In this document: positions 52,006 to 63,863 of the stretch, piece by piece
How positions within the stretch are numbered: position 1 is the stretch's first letter
Layout: the number at the start of each line of letters is the position of its first letter
Assembly: GCA_026874595.1 (NCBI GenBank)
Contig: CM049311.1
Coordinates: 37,064,676-37,128,675 of the forward strand
DNA from: Sipunculus nudus
Lineage: Eukaryota > Annelida > Sipuncula > Golfingiida > Sipunculidae
Direction: 5' to 3'
Length of the DNA stretch: 64,000 bases
Made by a program: the position numbers and the translations under genes
Notes under the pieces: generated by a model
The model's input: only the letters and a program-made list of their open reading frames with translations
Told to the model about the DNA's origin: nothing
Databases searched by the model: none

Positions 52006-52105
52006 CACAGTATTTTGTCAATGGATTGATGAAGCTCCTCATCAGGACAAAGTCACACAGTATTTTGTCAATGGATTGATGAAGCTCCTCATCAGGACAA
52101 AGTTA
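52006..52105. repeat. 50-bp perfect tandem duplication with internal dyad
   Basis: CAGTATTTTGTCAATGGATT plus TGATGAAGCTCCTCATCA occurs at 52008 and again at 52058 with almost no difference. TGATGAAGCTCCTCATCA is itself an imperfect palindrome. Confidence 0.9.
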
Positions 52106-52616
52106 CTTCTATTAATGTACATTTTTACTGTCACATTTGAGTACAAATAAAATTTGTATCTTCTTTCAAAGCTTTCTCAACCAAATAACAGATGGAGAGG
52201 AGGCTGCCATCTGCTGGCAGAGAAGTAAACTAACCGTGTGAAGCTTGGCTCCGATATAAACCACCAACTCCTGATAACACTGTAAAATGGCCACTTCTAC
52301 TCAGTATATTAACATATACCATTACATGACACTTACATTAGATACACTATCATAATATCAAATTATTTTGATAAACCTTTGGTACAGTGCTTTCACATTA
52401 GCTGTTACAGTCTTGCATCACATTCATGCTTTGTATGGTTCGTCTTTAAAGCCAGCCCACTTAAAACCAAATATTGTGTAAAGAACAATAAAATATTTTT
52501 CCACATATTTTTGTTAAAATGAATTCTCCTGATGGCACTGCATGACCATAATTCACACAAGCATGAAATTATGTTCTAGTTTAACACAGATAAACACAAA
52601 TTATATTCATTCTAAT

Positions 52617-52646
52617 AAACACACACACACACACACACACACACAC
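52617..52646. repeat. (AC)n microsatellite
   Basis: About 15 AC units. Confidence 0.95.
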
Positions 52647-54644
52647 GCCTTCTACTCTGTTACTGACCACCATTAATTCCTTATGTGAAGTACCAGGTGA
52701 TTGATCATTTTCAATTAGACCAATGATTGCATATGGACTGTTATTACGCTCTTTACACAGCGCTTTACCTATAAGGCTACTACCTATATCGTAAGGCGCT
52801 GTTTGTTATGACCTTGTATCCTGAATTGCTACACCAGAGGGGAGCACTGTATTTTTGTCCAATTAGATGAGACCTTGTGCTGGAAGACAAAGCCAAGCGA
52901 GGAATACACGGAGCCAATCATGTTTATTTCGTTTTGAGTGAAAGCTCATCGCCCCACGTAACCGTCTGAACAGGCCACAGGCTCAGAGAGAATTGCCCCT
53001 GACATGGTTTACTTAGGGCCTTGGGCACATAGGATGCTCGGCCGGTGAGCTGTAATTCAAACGAAACGTAACAACAAAGGCTGCGTGCACACCTCGCTGG
53101 CTTGTTTCAGTTCTGCAGACAACAGATACATGGCTACGCTTACACAGTCATAATGTCATAATCGAATCGGTCGATGATGCGATAATTCAGAGGGAGCAAT
53201 TTAAAATATTCATTTATAAAAATTCATCAAGCAGTGCTTGAAGCGCAACAATGGGCGGAGCCAGGATGCCTGTCGAGTGTTTGTTTATTGGCATCTGATT
53301 GGCTGCTTGTCACATCATACGCACGTTTATTTCAGCGGACAACGAACCGCCATCTGGTGTCTAAATATATCATGAACGGCCAAAGCTGGCAGCGTGAAAA
53401 TCAGTTGCTTCTTTAGAAGCGCAAGATTTCCACTGCCTCGGGAGCGTAACTGTTATGGGAAATAAACACAAGTAAAAATGATAACCAGGTCTTCCATAAT
53501 GTAGCGCATCTCTGCTATGGAATAAATTCCCTAACAAATTTTAAAAGGTATGGAAAATGGACAAAATTTTATGTTGATCTTCTGCACCATTTCAAGTATT
53601 CAAGCAAATTTTATATTTTCCAGAAAAGCTGGGAAACTTCAACATACTAGCATTATGTATTTTTAAGTAAAGATTAAAAAAAAGAAAAAGGACAGTAAGA
53701 CAGTAATTTTTGTGTGTGAGGCCATATGTGCAAATTGCCAATTTGGGAGGAAAATGTCCAAAAGATAACATTTACCCTGCTAATTTTTTGGGATACACCT
53801 CATATCAGGAGGTAGCAAGGAAATGTGTTGTATGTCACATAAGGACTTACAGTAGGCAGCATCAGGAAAAACAATTTACATTCATGCAGGATTCCTAACT
53901 ATCACATGAACAGCTCTCTTTACCCATATCTGAGCACAGTTTTCAGTTTTTAGGCAAGATTATGGTCACTTGTGTATGCTGATTTCTATGTATAAATATA
54001 CAATCAAAAGCTTCAGTCATACTAAAATATTGTATCTTTACAATTTCCAAATCTTAATATCTTTCTCTGATCTCCACATGCATGCAGGAATGTTTAAAAA
54101 AAAACTTAACAGCAGGGTACATGGTTTCACAAGCATCCAGTGAGCTCATTTGCATATAAAACATGCATATTCATGAATTTGGCTTTGGAATGTCCTGAGA
54201 CTTGCATAAATGAAATATATTTACAAATTAACACAATACATCATAATCTTAATAAAATATTAAACCTCAAAGCATTTTCATAAACAAATCATGCAATATA
54301 TATACATATATCAGGATGTAAAATAAACAACCAAATTTCCAATGATAATATGACTAAATCCAGATGTATGCTACATCTGTTGTATTCCTTACCAAAGCCA
54401 AGGCAGCCTTCAGAACAATAATAAATGAAGCAACAAAGAAATAACTCTTGTTGTTACCTGCATTAACAAATAAAGCTTCAACAACATAACAGTCCACGAA
54501 CAAAACCTGTGCAAGCACTCAACTGTAATTGAAAGACCAAATCTGAGCCAATTATTTCATCTTGTAACACATCAGTGTCTCACTTTAGATAAGATATACA
54601 CCGCAGGTTAAATGGTTAAGGTACTGAAGGGGACAAAGTCTATT

Positions 54645-55086
54645 AACGAAAGGTAATTCCTTGAACCTTTTGTACAAATAGGCCAGAAATTTGATGATCC
54701 CACCCACACACAGGCTGTCTGTTTTGTTTATATCCACATGTTTATAACATGTGGGGGCCCTAATATAACCAAAACATAATCAAGATGAACACCTGGTGGA
54801 AAGTAAGGCAAACCAGAGTTTTGCAAGGGGTCATTGTAACCATGGACCTTTCATATTCCGCATAAACTGCAACCAACCACCTAAGGTTATGTGGTTTTCC
54901 TGTCTGTGAACACTGGGGCATGTACTGTGTCCACTAACAGATTGTATATAGGAAAGCTCATGCATCCCCCATGGAGCCATTAAAAGAACTTTTATGAACA
55001 GGAATTACCCACACTTTAATAATATGTAGAGTAAGCCAGAAATCACATTCTACAGAAAAGAAAGGCAAATAGCTGGCTTTAACATT
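54645..55086 (-). mobile_element. TTAA-flanked MITE family, copy lacking one clear end
   Basis: Reverse-oriented relative of the 21.3 and 59.4 kb copies. Conserved blocks include ATAGGCCAGAAA, CAGGCTGTCTGTTTTGTTTAT, GGGGGCCC and AAGCCAGAAATCACATTC. The right border GGCTTTAA resembles the family end; the left border is eroded. Confidence 0.65.
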
Positions 55087-57046
55087 TTTTTGTCAGATTT
55101 CTCATTTACATGGCTAGCTATATATAGTGCATATCCTGAAATAACACCAAATCAGCGAGTGAAATCTATGTGGATATTCTTAATATAGTGACATACTAAA
55201 GTTCACTTTTGAAATTTGACTTGTACCATTTTTCAGAATTGAAAATGAAAAGAATTTTGAAGTTTTCTAATTGATAAAAGTGATCTGCCTTAACTACCGT
55301 AGATCCCCTTTTAATGGCTGCACATCTATTTATAGCCACACCCTCAGGCTGCTTGTACATGATCCAAAGATCATTGATTTTTTATGAGGGAAGGGGGGAT
55401 GGTTTGGATTGGAGTGTTGCTTTTGGTTTGTTTACTAGATGGATCATAATTTCTGATGAAAGGTTTTGTATCTTTCATTAAGTAGTCACACATTCAAATA
55501 TTTTGTCTTGACCATTAAATTTGAAAAAAAGTCCACTCATATTTTTATTCTTAGAGGCTATGGAACAATTTTTTTATGTGTAGGCCTAACTGAATTAGTT
55601 GAGTGCTCAAACAGGTATCTGGGTATTCGTATACGAAGAATACCTGACAGTGTATGGAATTTTCTTCCCAGTTCTACAAAGATAAATACATAACAATACA
55701 TTATCACATACATCCTGTAAAAACCATACTTATATCTAATAAATATAAATTTCATTATCTGTACAATTTGCAAAGGTGAATGTCAAACTTTAAACATAAA
55801 TATTTAACAGAGTTTTAAATAAATTTTGCTATTAACTGCTACCTGATAATAAAAGACTGCAGATAATTTTATTTTTTAGTTGAAAGGTGATATAAACAGA
55901 TCACTTGCTGTATTATTATGATGCCGAATACTGACTGTAAATTAAAAATATATAACCAATGCTTGTAAATATTGCTTATAAAATGCCTGTAATTATTTCT
56001 ATGTTTACAAGGCAAAGAAAGCAAAGCAGTTAAGCACCAATGCTAATGCTGATTTATTTTTTACATCACATCACACTGGTGGAAGTAAAAAATATCTATA
56101 AAACATTTCTCCTGTGACCTGTTACATTATTTATGATTAAATATCAACAATCAAAATATATATATATTTTTTAAAATTTACATTTAAAATATGTATACAG
56201 AGAGGCCTCCCAATTCCAGAAATTGGCGAGACCTGGGTTTGTGGCTGGAATAGAGAGGTGCCCATATTAGAGAATAATTACCCACTTCACTAGTGAAGCT
56301 CACTAGCTAGACTAGAAAGAAAGCTAAATCTAAATATGCTTCACCTCAAACATAAACTTATGCAAGAGCTTATCATAGCTTTGCATACATTAGCATCCAA
56401 CATCTGGGAGCTTACATTGTAGGTACATTTTGGATAACTCCACGTTTAGGCCCTAGGATAAGGTAGAAAACATATGCTGTACAAAAACAATTTACCATCA
56501 GGCTCAATGCACAAACATGAATGAACACAAAATTAACTTAATCACAGTTAAGCTGAAATAATAAGACTTTACAGAACCTTTTAATGCACATAAAGATTCA
56601 TTATTTAGTTCATGCCTTATAATGATTGAGATCACATATTTCAAATTTAAATACTGCAAATGCCCATGGAAAAGTTACTTTAACTACGGTAAAAATTCAC
56701 TTGACTTACAGTACACAATAGCATTAACGTAAAATATATCACATGGCACAGCTTGTTTAAAAAGTTAATATTTTAGATTTCTAAAATATCAATAATATAA
56801 CAATAATTTATTTTAAATTATATTAAAATTTCATATTTTCCCAACAATAACAGTTTTATCTATAAAATTTGTAATCTTTAAAAAATCAATAACATCACAA
56901 CCAATTATTTAAAATTATATTATAATTATAAATTTACATAACAGTAACAGTTTATTGATCAACAAAACTTCCTGGACAGTTTTTTTTTTCATATATGAAA
57001 TCACTGGGTAGCACCAAACATAATTAACTAATACTTGTAACAAATA
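55087..57046 (-). other. GAS2 3' flank, possible 3' UTR
   Basis: AT-rich DNA immediately 3' of the GAS2 stop codon on the minus strand, with several minus-strand AATAAA hexamers. The transcript end cannot be fixed from sequence alone. Confidence 0.4.
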
Positions 57047-57217
57047 TTATGGAGATTTGTATCTGCTGTTAATCACCATATATTTATTTCCCTCATTTGC
57101 ATTTGAACCAGACCTTTTGAACTCTGTGATCTTGCAGGGGTCATGGGTCAGAAGGTAATGGGTCAATGTGTCCCAACCACCACCGACCCTCACCATGACG
57201 TGTTTACCCTTCAGTAG
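57047..57217 (-). CDS. GAS2: GAS2 family protein, GAR domain second half and C-terminus (last coding exon)
   Basis: This last coding exon gives 56 residues and a TAA stop. It starts after the acceptor TTGCAG with LLKGKH and contains [12 protein letters not shown] and LLTHDPCK, the most diagnostic block of the GAR domain (VRVGGGW plus HDPC). After a short linker the protein ends [13 protein letters not shown], which resembles the YLVVSASYK-type tail of GAS2 itself rather than the long C-terminal extensions of GAS2L1-3. The gene is therefore probably the short GAS2 form. Joined to the 63.9 kb exon in phase 0, it restores an uninterrupted [14 protein letters not shown] segment. A minus-strand AATAAA is present at 56951-56956, about 95 nt past the stop, but many such hexamers occur in this AT-rich stretch, so the 3' end is not fixed. 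The family assignment is strong; orthology is inferred from the tail. Confidence 0.92.
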   Translation of the reverse strand, partial: LLKGKHVMVRVGGGWDTLTHYLLTHDPCKITEFKRSGSNANEGNKYMVINSRYKSP

Positions 57218-57277
57218 CTGCAATGACAAAAACGTTTTCGCTTAACTTTGTTTAACTGAAAAAAAAAAAAAAACATC

Positions 57278-57602
57278 TTTATACTAACAAGTATGTGACA
57301 ACTATGCTTACTAAGACCTTGATTCAGTAAGGCATTCTGGCATGTATCCCATTAATAATGAACAAGCCAGCAAGATTTTTTGGGCCAAAATCAAAACTGC
57401 CAATCAAATTCAACAAACAAAATGTAAACAATACACTCTTCACACCCCATCTGAACAAGAACACATACTAGTATGCAAGAAATGGGACATTATTCATGAA
57501 ATAGATGTCAGGCAACTCACTGATTCAAAGTTTGTGAAACTTAGCTGCCAAAGACTTGGTAGTATGAAGATGACATACATACATAAAGACCATAATGTCC
57601 TC
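57278..57602. mobile_element. Foldback/MITE element family, copy 2
   Basis: Shares ACCTTGATTCAGTAAGGC-like left sequence, AAACTGCCAATCAAATTCA and TCTGAACAAGAACA with the 35.7 kb copy. Its right side (CTGATTCAAAG, AGACTTGGTAGTATGAAG) is the inverse of the left side of that copy. A 102-residue open frame covers it, but the frame is broken in the sister copy, so it is probably not a gene. Confidence 0.6.
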
Positions 57603-58399
57603 TATGGTTGGGTATTGCCTACAAATGCAATATATTACGAAATGTGGTAGCTTAATGCGATACCATATCACTATAGTTTCATTTATCAACTTTATAAGAT
57701 ATAGGATGTATGTTTTCTATATTAAATATATGTGTTCTAATATAATATATATATTTTATATTATATATTATTGGTATGTATATTTATATATTTATATAAA
57801 AGTTCATGCAAATAAGTTTATTTCAAACACAACAATATCATTTACTAACAGACTAAGTAAAGTACTTACCTGTTGTTGACAAAGAAGCATTTAAAATCAA
57901 AGATTTATTTAGGCCTCAGTCACATATGAAAATAACTTGGCAATCATAGAATTCTGGACTGAGGTTAAAAGGGACTTATGGTGTGCACAATCACAGGCAG
58001 CAGTGCGCCACATCGCAAGTTTGCCTTTTTAAACAATAATACTGTTAACTTGATGCTTGATCTGCTTGCAGTTATCATAATATGTGAGAAGAAAATATTA
58101 ATGAATGATTAATTATTATGACTGTGTTCAGCACTTCTTTCTTTTTGCTGTATGAAAATTGTTCTCATATACTGGTAAGTCATCAAGCAGACATGCAAAT
58201 TCCCTGGGACAGACCTATGATCTATGCATATCAGCTTCCTACTGACTGCTTAAAAACACGACAGCGACTTTCACTTTACACCTGTCATTAACCCCAAGGC
58301 ATTCAGATGTCTAAATTAATAATAGAAATATCATTTTTACTACATTAAAATCATTTTTAGATATGTTTAACAAACAAGTGACTCATGGGTCATGACGCT

Positions 58400-59345
58400 C
58401 AGCCGAATGAGGTGTTGACAATATGTCCTTGCATAGGGAACTAATTGAGATAATGGAGGTGGCACCATCATTCATGCAAGTTAGCTTAAGTTCATTAAGA
58501 TGCAGAAGCACACCAAATTTTAAGACAATCCATTCATCCATTCCTGAGGAATCTCGCAATTTGTGTGTATTTTGCATTATTTCTGGGGAGCTCAAATATG
58601 CTGCATAAATTGGAATATATGTTATAGACACCTATAATTTCAAGTTTGCAAGGAGACTTATTATGGACCTCCCTGGATGTCATATTTACTTCATTCTAGG
58701 TCCAATGGTTATGATTTGTCCCCTGGTTTTGTTTTTAACTTTTATTGTTCTAAGGGCACTTTTGAGCGCCATAGCTCATATGATATCGGTAAGAGAGACC
58801 TAACTTCAGGTCTTTGGAGACTTTTCATTGACCTTCCAGGATGTCAAGTTGAAAGATTCAAGGTCCAGTGGTTATGATTCGTGCTCTGCTAACAGATGAC
58901 TGCATCTTTAAAGGTCTCAATAAATGAGAAAAAAAATACAGGTGGCGCCACCAGTCTTCAGAAACTGATGAAACGCTCTATGATCAATATCCATGCAAAG
59001 AATCATGGTGATCAAGGCATTAGATGGTCAGATCATATAGCTTTTGTATGAAATTTTCTATTAGTCTAGGGGGTACTTCGGAGCCCCATAGCCGGAAGAA
59101 TATGGGTAACAGAGACCTAATTTCAGGTTTCCAAGGAGATTTTCCCTGGACCTCTCAGGATTTTGTTACTATTTGTGCCCTGTTAAAAGATGACCACATA
59201 TTTAAGGGTTTCATGAATAGAGAAAAAAAATTGTAAAAAATTGAAAAAATACAGGTGGCGGCACCAGTCTTCAGAAACTGATGAAACACTTTATGATCAA
59301 TATCCATGCAGCGAATCATGGTGATCAATGCATTAGTTCTTCAGA
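58400..59345. repeat. 313-bp tandem repeat with GGTGGCGCCACC motif
   Basis: CAGGTGGCGCCACCAGTCTT at 58939 and CAGGTGGCGGCACCAGTCTT at 59252 are 313 bp apart within well-conserved units (ATGATCAATATCCATGCA, AATCATGGTGATCAA). A partial unit (GGTGGCACCATCATTCATGC at 58458) precedes them. Confidence 0.8.
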
Positions 59346-59388
59346 TACTTGAGCTCTCAAAGTTTTTTGATGCAAGTCAAAATTATAA

Positions 59389-59860
59389 TTAAAGGTGCCC
59401 AATCACTTACCTTTTGAGAAAGAATTTATGTGATTTCTGGCTTCCTCTGTGTATAATTAATGATCTAAGGGTCATTTTGGTTGTGAAAAGTTCTTACAAG
59501 GCCTTCGTGAAAGATGTGTGAAATTGTTTATCAACAATATGTTTGTAAACATGGCAATGTTGACAAACAGGAAAAACATTTAACCTTAGGTTGTAGGTTG
59601 CATATATGCGGAGGTACAAAGGTCACTTGTTGCAAAACGCCATTTGCAAAGCTCTGACTTATCTGACTTGCCACCAGATACCCAAGTTGAACATGTTTTA
59701 ATTATTTGGGCGGGCCCCCCACATATTATTAATTCGTTGTTATAAACAAAACAAACAGCCTCTGTGCAAGGATATCAATGTTTTCTGGCCTAATTTTATT
59801 AAAGCACCAAGGATTACCATTAGTTTTATAAAGGTCAGACAGGTGATTGAGCCTCTTTAA
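59389..59860 (+). mobile_element. TTAA-flanked MITE family, full copy in GAS2 intron
   Basis: TTAAAGGTGCCCAATCAC opens the copy at 59389 and AGGTGATTGAGCCTCTTTAA closes it at 59860, with TTAA at both borders. It aligns along its length with the 21.3 kb copy. Confidence 0.8.
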
Positions 59861-61029
59861 GAATTATATACACTGACCGCAAGTCCGGCTTCAATTACAA
59901 TGGGATATCTGTTAACAGATGAAAGATTTTGACCGGAACTGTCACTTCCGACCGTCACAAATTCGTTCCAGTCCAAAACTTTAAAATTTTTATGACATAT
60001 GAAAACGTGACAACTTAAACTTAGTTCAAGTGAATTTAGTCAATTTCTTGTCTTGTCTTGTGAATAAACTTTCACGCTGCCACAACTGCGGAATCTATGA
60101 CTGCGTCTGGTCTAGACAGAGATCGTCATTACTCAATTGTTTTCTGCGCATGTCTTATGTTCTTTATAATATTCAGAAGTTTCTAAGGTGCTATTGGATA
60201 CATTTGTCACATGTTTTAATTTGAATAGGAATTCCCTCATGTCAATATTCACATTTGCAAGTCTTAATCGCCCTGTGACCTCTTGTATGTTCACGCAACC
60301 GACGATTTCTGCAGTTAAGTGACATGATTTCCCTCTGTTGAAGAGCAAGTGGCAATACATGTCAGACCCGCTTACGTAAAACGCAAGTTTGGTCTATTTA
60401 TGATTATTGTTTTTCTTTCATGAAGCTTGGTAACACTTGGTAACATGAAGCTGCAACTGACATTTGTCGATGATATATGAACTGATAATACGTTATCATC
60501 CGTGGTTATTATCCGTGGTCAACTGACACATGGCACCACGAAAAAAAATTATACTTTGATGCGGCTTTCTGATATCTTTATTTAGATTAACAAAAGGGGA
60601 GAAGTGTCCAGGGATCTAGATGCAATATTCATACAGATTTTTTTTTATTATATATATATTTTTTTACATTTTATTGTCTTTATCAGCGACTTTTTATTGA
60701 ACCAAGAAGAATGAACAGATTGACAATGGCATGTGGTTTTCCATCATACCTACTCAAACTACATTAAAATAAAAAGATTGAGCACAGAGGTCATACCCAC
60801 ATTGTTAAGACTTTTCGTTTATGTTTAAGGGCCAATTAACTGAAGTATCCCCGGGACTAAACAGTTGATGTTGACTTTAGAATTTATGTGTAAACACTTT
60901 TCACCTGATTAGAGAGGATTAGAGAGGAATTTTAACACTTTAATTTTAGGTGAGTGAATCACTCCCCTTAACTCCATGAGGTGAGTGCTTTTTCACTCCC
61001 GTGCCGTTTTCAAAAGGCAAGGCCTGCCT

Positions 61030-61375
61030 TATTTTTGGTATGTTCATAGAAAATTTATGGAAGAATATGAATACTAAATATGATCAAAAACAGATCAGTG
61101 GTTTTGATATTAGGCAGCCTTGAAGTGTAACAATGGCCCTTTTTTTTTTTTTTAAATGGAGGTTTTTCCTTAATATCTCGAAGGAACGATGTCCTAATGA
61201 CCCAATTTTTGGTATGGTAGGGGATTTTGGAGACATCTAACTGTATGCAATATTTTGGATTCGTAGGTCCAATGGTTTCAAAATGTGCCCTGTTAATGGC
61301 CGGACAACCAGACGGCCGGATGACGGACCACGACTATAGCTCAGATGAAAGCTGAGCTTTAAATGTCAACAGGGT
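61030..61375. repeat. Partial third copy of the 660-bp dispersed repeat
   Basis: Shares GATCAAAAACAGATCAGTGG, TTAATATCTCGAAGGAACGA and the ending GACTATAGCTCAGATGA with the 42.4-43.8 kb copies. Lies in the GAS2 intron. Confidence 0.8.
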
Positions 61376-62827
61376 GATACTGTCTTTATGAAAGAATGAT
61401 GCTTCCATCACATCACAAGAAAGCATGCTTTTTCTGGATGCACAGTAAATATGCCCCGGCCTAGTGGTGCCACCTGTTCTATATAAAATACACTAAAACT
61501 AAAGAAGGAAAAGATGGCATTCCATAACCATAATTGAGGAAGTCAGGGACCCCGCCATAGGTGCTCCTTTAGCAACGATAAAGGTGATATCGAAGTTAAT
61601 CTTTCACTATAATGCCAAAGATTAGGAGATATTAATTTAATCGAATAATACTTTATTGTGGAGATACTGAGAAAAAGTCACCAAAGAGAGCCGAATCATA
61701 GGAACATTGCCACTCTAAGAATCGACAAGACATGTCAGATTGTTTCAGCACCTTTTGAAGGTTCCAATGAAACAGAAGATGAGGCACTAACACCTGAACT
61801 TATTGCAACACTGTAGGTATTAGAACCAGAGGCACAATTTCCTTTTACAATGTTGGGGGGACATCTGACAATGATGACGTTATATGCAAGTTTTGTTGAA
61901 ATATAATTGTATGGATGAACAATTACTGAATTATTTTAATAGGCCTGTGCAAATATTTTTTTTCATTATTTTAGTCATTAAATAAATTAGACATTAAATA
62001 AGGACCACAAAGCAGCTTGCCTTTTCCACTGTAGGCCTATGGGACAATAGGAAAACGAAGCAGATACTGGATCTCAAAGATGCTCAGTATAACTGATATA
62101 GTGATCAGTTGCAAGAATTCGAAGAATGAAAAGCTGCATGGTTAAAGATTAACAACTAAATAGTTAATGTAATGATATACGTAAAGTTTACTGTCTCTGT
62201 TTAACAGCCTTTCATCAACTGATATTGCTGATGACCACGCGAAACTCTTCATCTTTTAGATTTAACCATTCAGTAACATTCACAGATATCAAATACAAAT
62301 GAGAACTGTCAAGTTAAATGGGTGTCTGTTGAAAATTTAATCTGAAGGAAAAAACAGTGAAAAAAAGAAATACATGAAGTTACTGAATTATAAAAGTTTA
62401 AGATTTTACTCGAGCTAGGAATGATGCCGATGTGGATGACAGCGTAGCTCCTGTATAATATCTCAAATGAATAAAATGGCAGCTTTTTATTCAGAGAGTA
62501 TTTTAAATTATGAGGCTTGGATCACAATAATCAGTTGGTACATAAATGCCAGATTAGGTTTGACAAAAATAAATATTCACAGTTATAAATAAAATTGAGA
62601 CCCAATCAGACATCATGAAGTCATGCAAAAGATGATGACTAAAACATATTTGAAGTTTCAAATGTTGAATGCTCGCAAATGTTCCTCGCTACTGTTATCT
62701 AGAAGACATGTCTAATTACAATAACTGAGAAATTATTCCCCAGATGTCTATTGAGTCAAGATGTCTGTTACATGATTGGATCATCTGTTGTCAGTGCAAT
62801 ACATACAATACACTAGTTGTGTCACTT

Positions 62828-63022
62828 TTAGAATTTACCAAAAACTTGCATTAGAAAATCTTTCGCGTTTACAAATTCCTCCGATATCTGCTGACAAGAC
62901 ACTTCCCCAAGATGTTTCTTGTAAACATGACAGATCATTACATGGTTTAACCTTCTCTGCGTCATGGTGGAACGCAGCCATGTCTTTAACCTCCTAAGGG
63001 CACTGAACAATTTGTAGAAGCC
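62828..63022 (-). pseudogene. hAT-family transposase C-terminal remnant
   Basis: The minus strand encodes LFSALRRLKTWLRSTMTQ then RRLNHVMICHVYKK and a short tail ending at TAA (62828-62830). The LRR.KT.LRSTM..RLN..M..H motif is characteristic of the C-terminal dimerisation region of hAT transposases and their ZMYM/zinc-finger-type domesticated relatives. The frame is open for about 64 residues but lacks the catalytic core; an in-frame stop lies just upstream of SPLSGFYKLFSA. It sits in the GAS2 intron on the same strand as GAS2. Probably a dead fragment. Confidence 0.7.
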
Positions 63023-63640
63023 AGATAGGGCGACTAGGCCTAGCCAGGTCCTGGTGATTTTAATAGTCGGGGACTCGGGCTGACATCATCATAAGCGCCC
63101 GATGTGTGGACATAGCTTCCAACAGCGTTTCTGGCAAGCCCAGGGTATATTATGTCGTTGCCACCAAACAATTAGTTATTTTAAATAAATCAAACATGAC
63201 ATTTCAAACTTGACTGGCCAAAGCCCATAAGGATCTTTTACCTGTTTGATATTAAACTATCATCCCTTATACTCAAAATAAACATAAATTCTTATTTATA
63301 TTAAATAGTTTTTAATAGTGATGGAATAAAAATAGTCTTAGCTTGACTGCATTTAATTTAGCAAAATGTGGAGGGGGGGGACAAAGTATAGTATGTCCCC
63401 CCTGGTTGCAAAAGTGGGTCCCCCCCGTCCCCCATCTAATTGCGCCCATGATTAGAACAATCATTACTTCAACTATTACAGCAAAGATTTTGAAATCTCA
63501 TGCAAAATTAGCCACTATCAGAGTAATTATTATAAATGTCACATTGTATTGACAGTGTGCAAAACTGTGGAGCTAATTTATAATGTATTCTCTGGTGTGC
63601 AAAGGTCATGGTTGGTTTTTAACAATATTCAAGTAAATTA

Positions 63641-63792
63641 CAATGGAACCAGTCTGAAAGACCCCTGTCTATTTAGACCACCTGTCAATTGAGACCACCC
63701 TTGAGTGAACCAAAAGCATTCATACTTGTTATCACTGACCATCTAACCTTTAAGCCAGTCCCACGGGTGGTCTTATAACACAGGTTTCACTG
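63641..63792. mobile_element. pogo/mariner-type MITE, about 152 bp
   Basis: The left end CAATGGAACC and the right end (reverse complement) CAGTGAAACC are inverted, with TA at both borders (63639-63640 and 63793-63794). Subterminal GACCACCTGTC and GGGTGGTCTTAT are also inverted. The layout fits TA-inserting Tc1/mariner/pogo MITEs. Confidence 0.72.
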
Positions 63793-63863
63793 TACTCTTT
63801 TGTACAAAATGACATGAAATTTCACACCCTTTCATGTCCTTTCATTCCATCTTTTATACATAC

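Larger units (their letters stand above)
51071..54644. other. Apparently non-coding stretch 3' of GAS2
   Basis: Contains the 50-bp duplication and the AC microsatellite; otherwise AT-rich single-copy-looking DNA. No exon recognised. Confidence 0.5.
57218..63863 (-). other. GAS2 intron, 6.6 kb, repeat-rich
   Basis: GT-AG intron on the minus strand separating the two halves of the GAR domain. It carries a foldback element copy, a 313-bp tandem repeat with GGTGGCGCCACC, a TTAA MITE, a third copy of the 660-bp repeat, a hAT transposase remnant, a poly(G) run near 63371-63380 and a pogo-type MITE. The stretches 57.6-58.4, 59.9-61.0 and 61.4-62.8 kb show nothing I can name. Confidence 0.8.

Noticed and set aside
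57342-57650. 102-residue frame
   Set aside because: Overlaps the foldback element; the sister copy at 35.7 kb has stops, and no domain is recognised.
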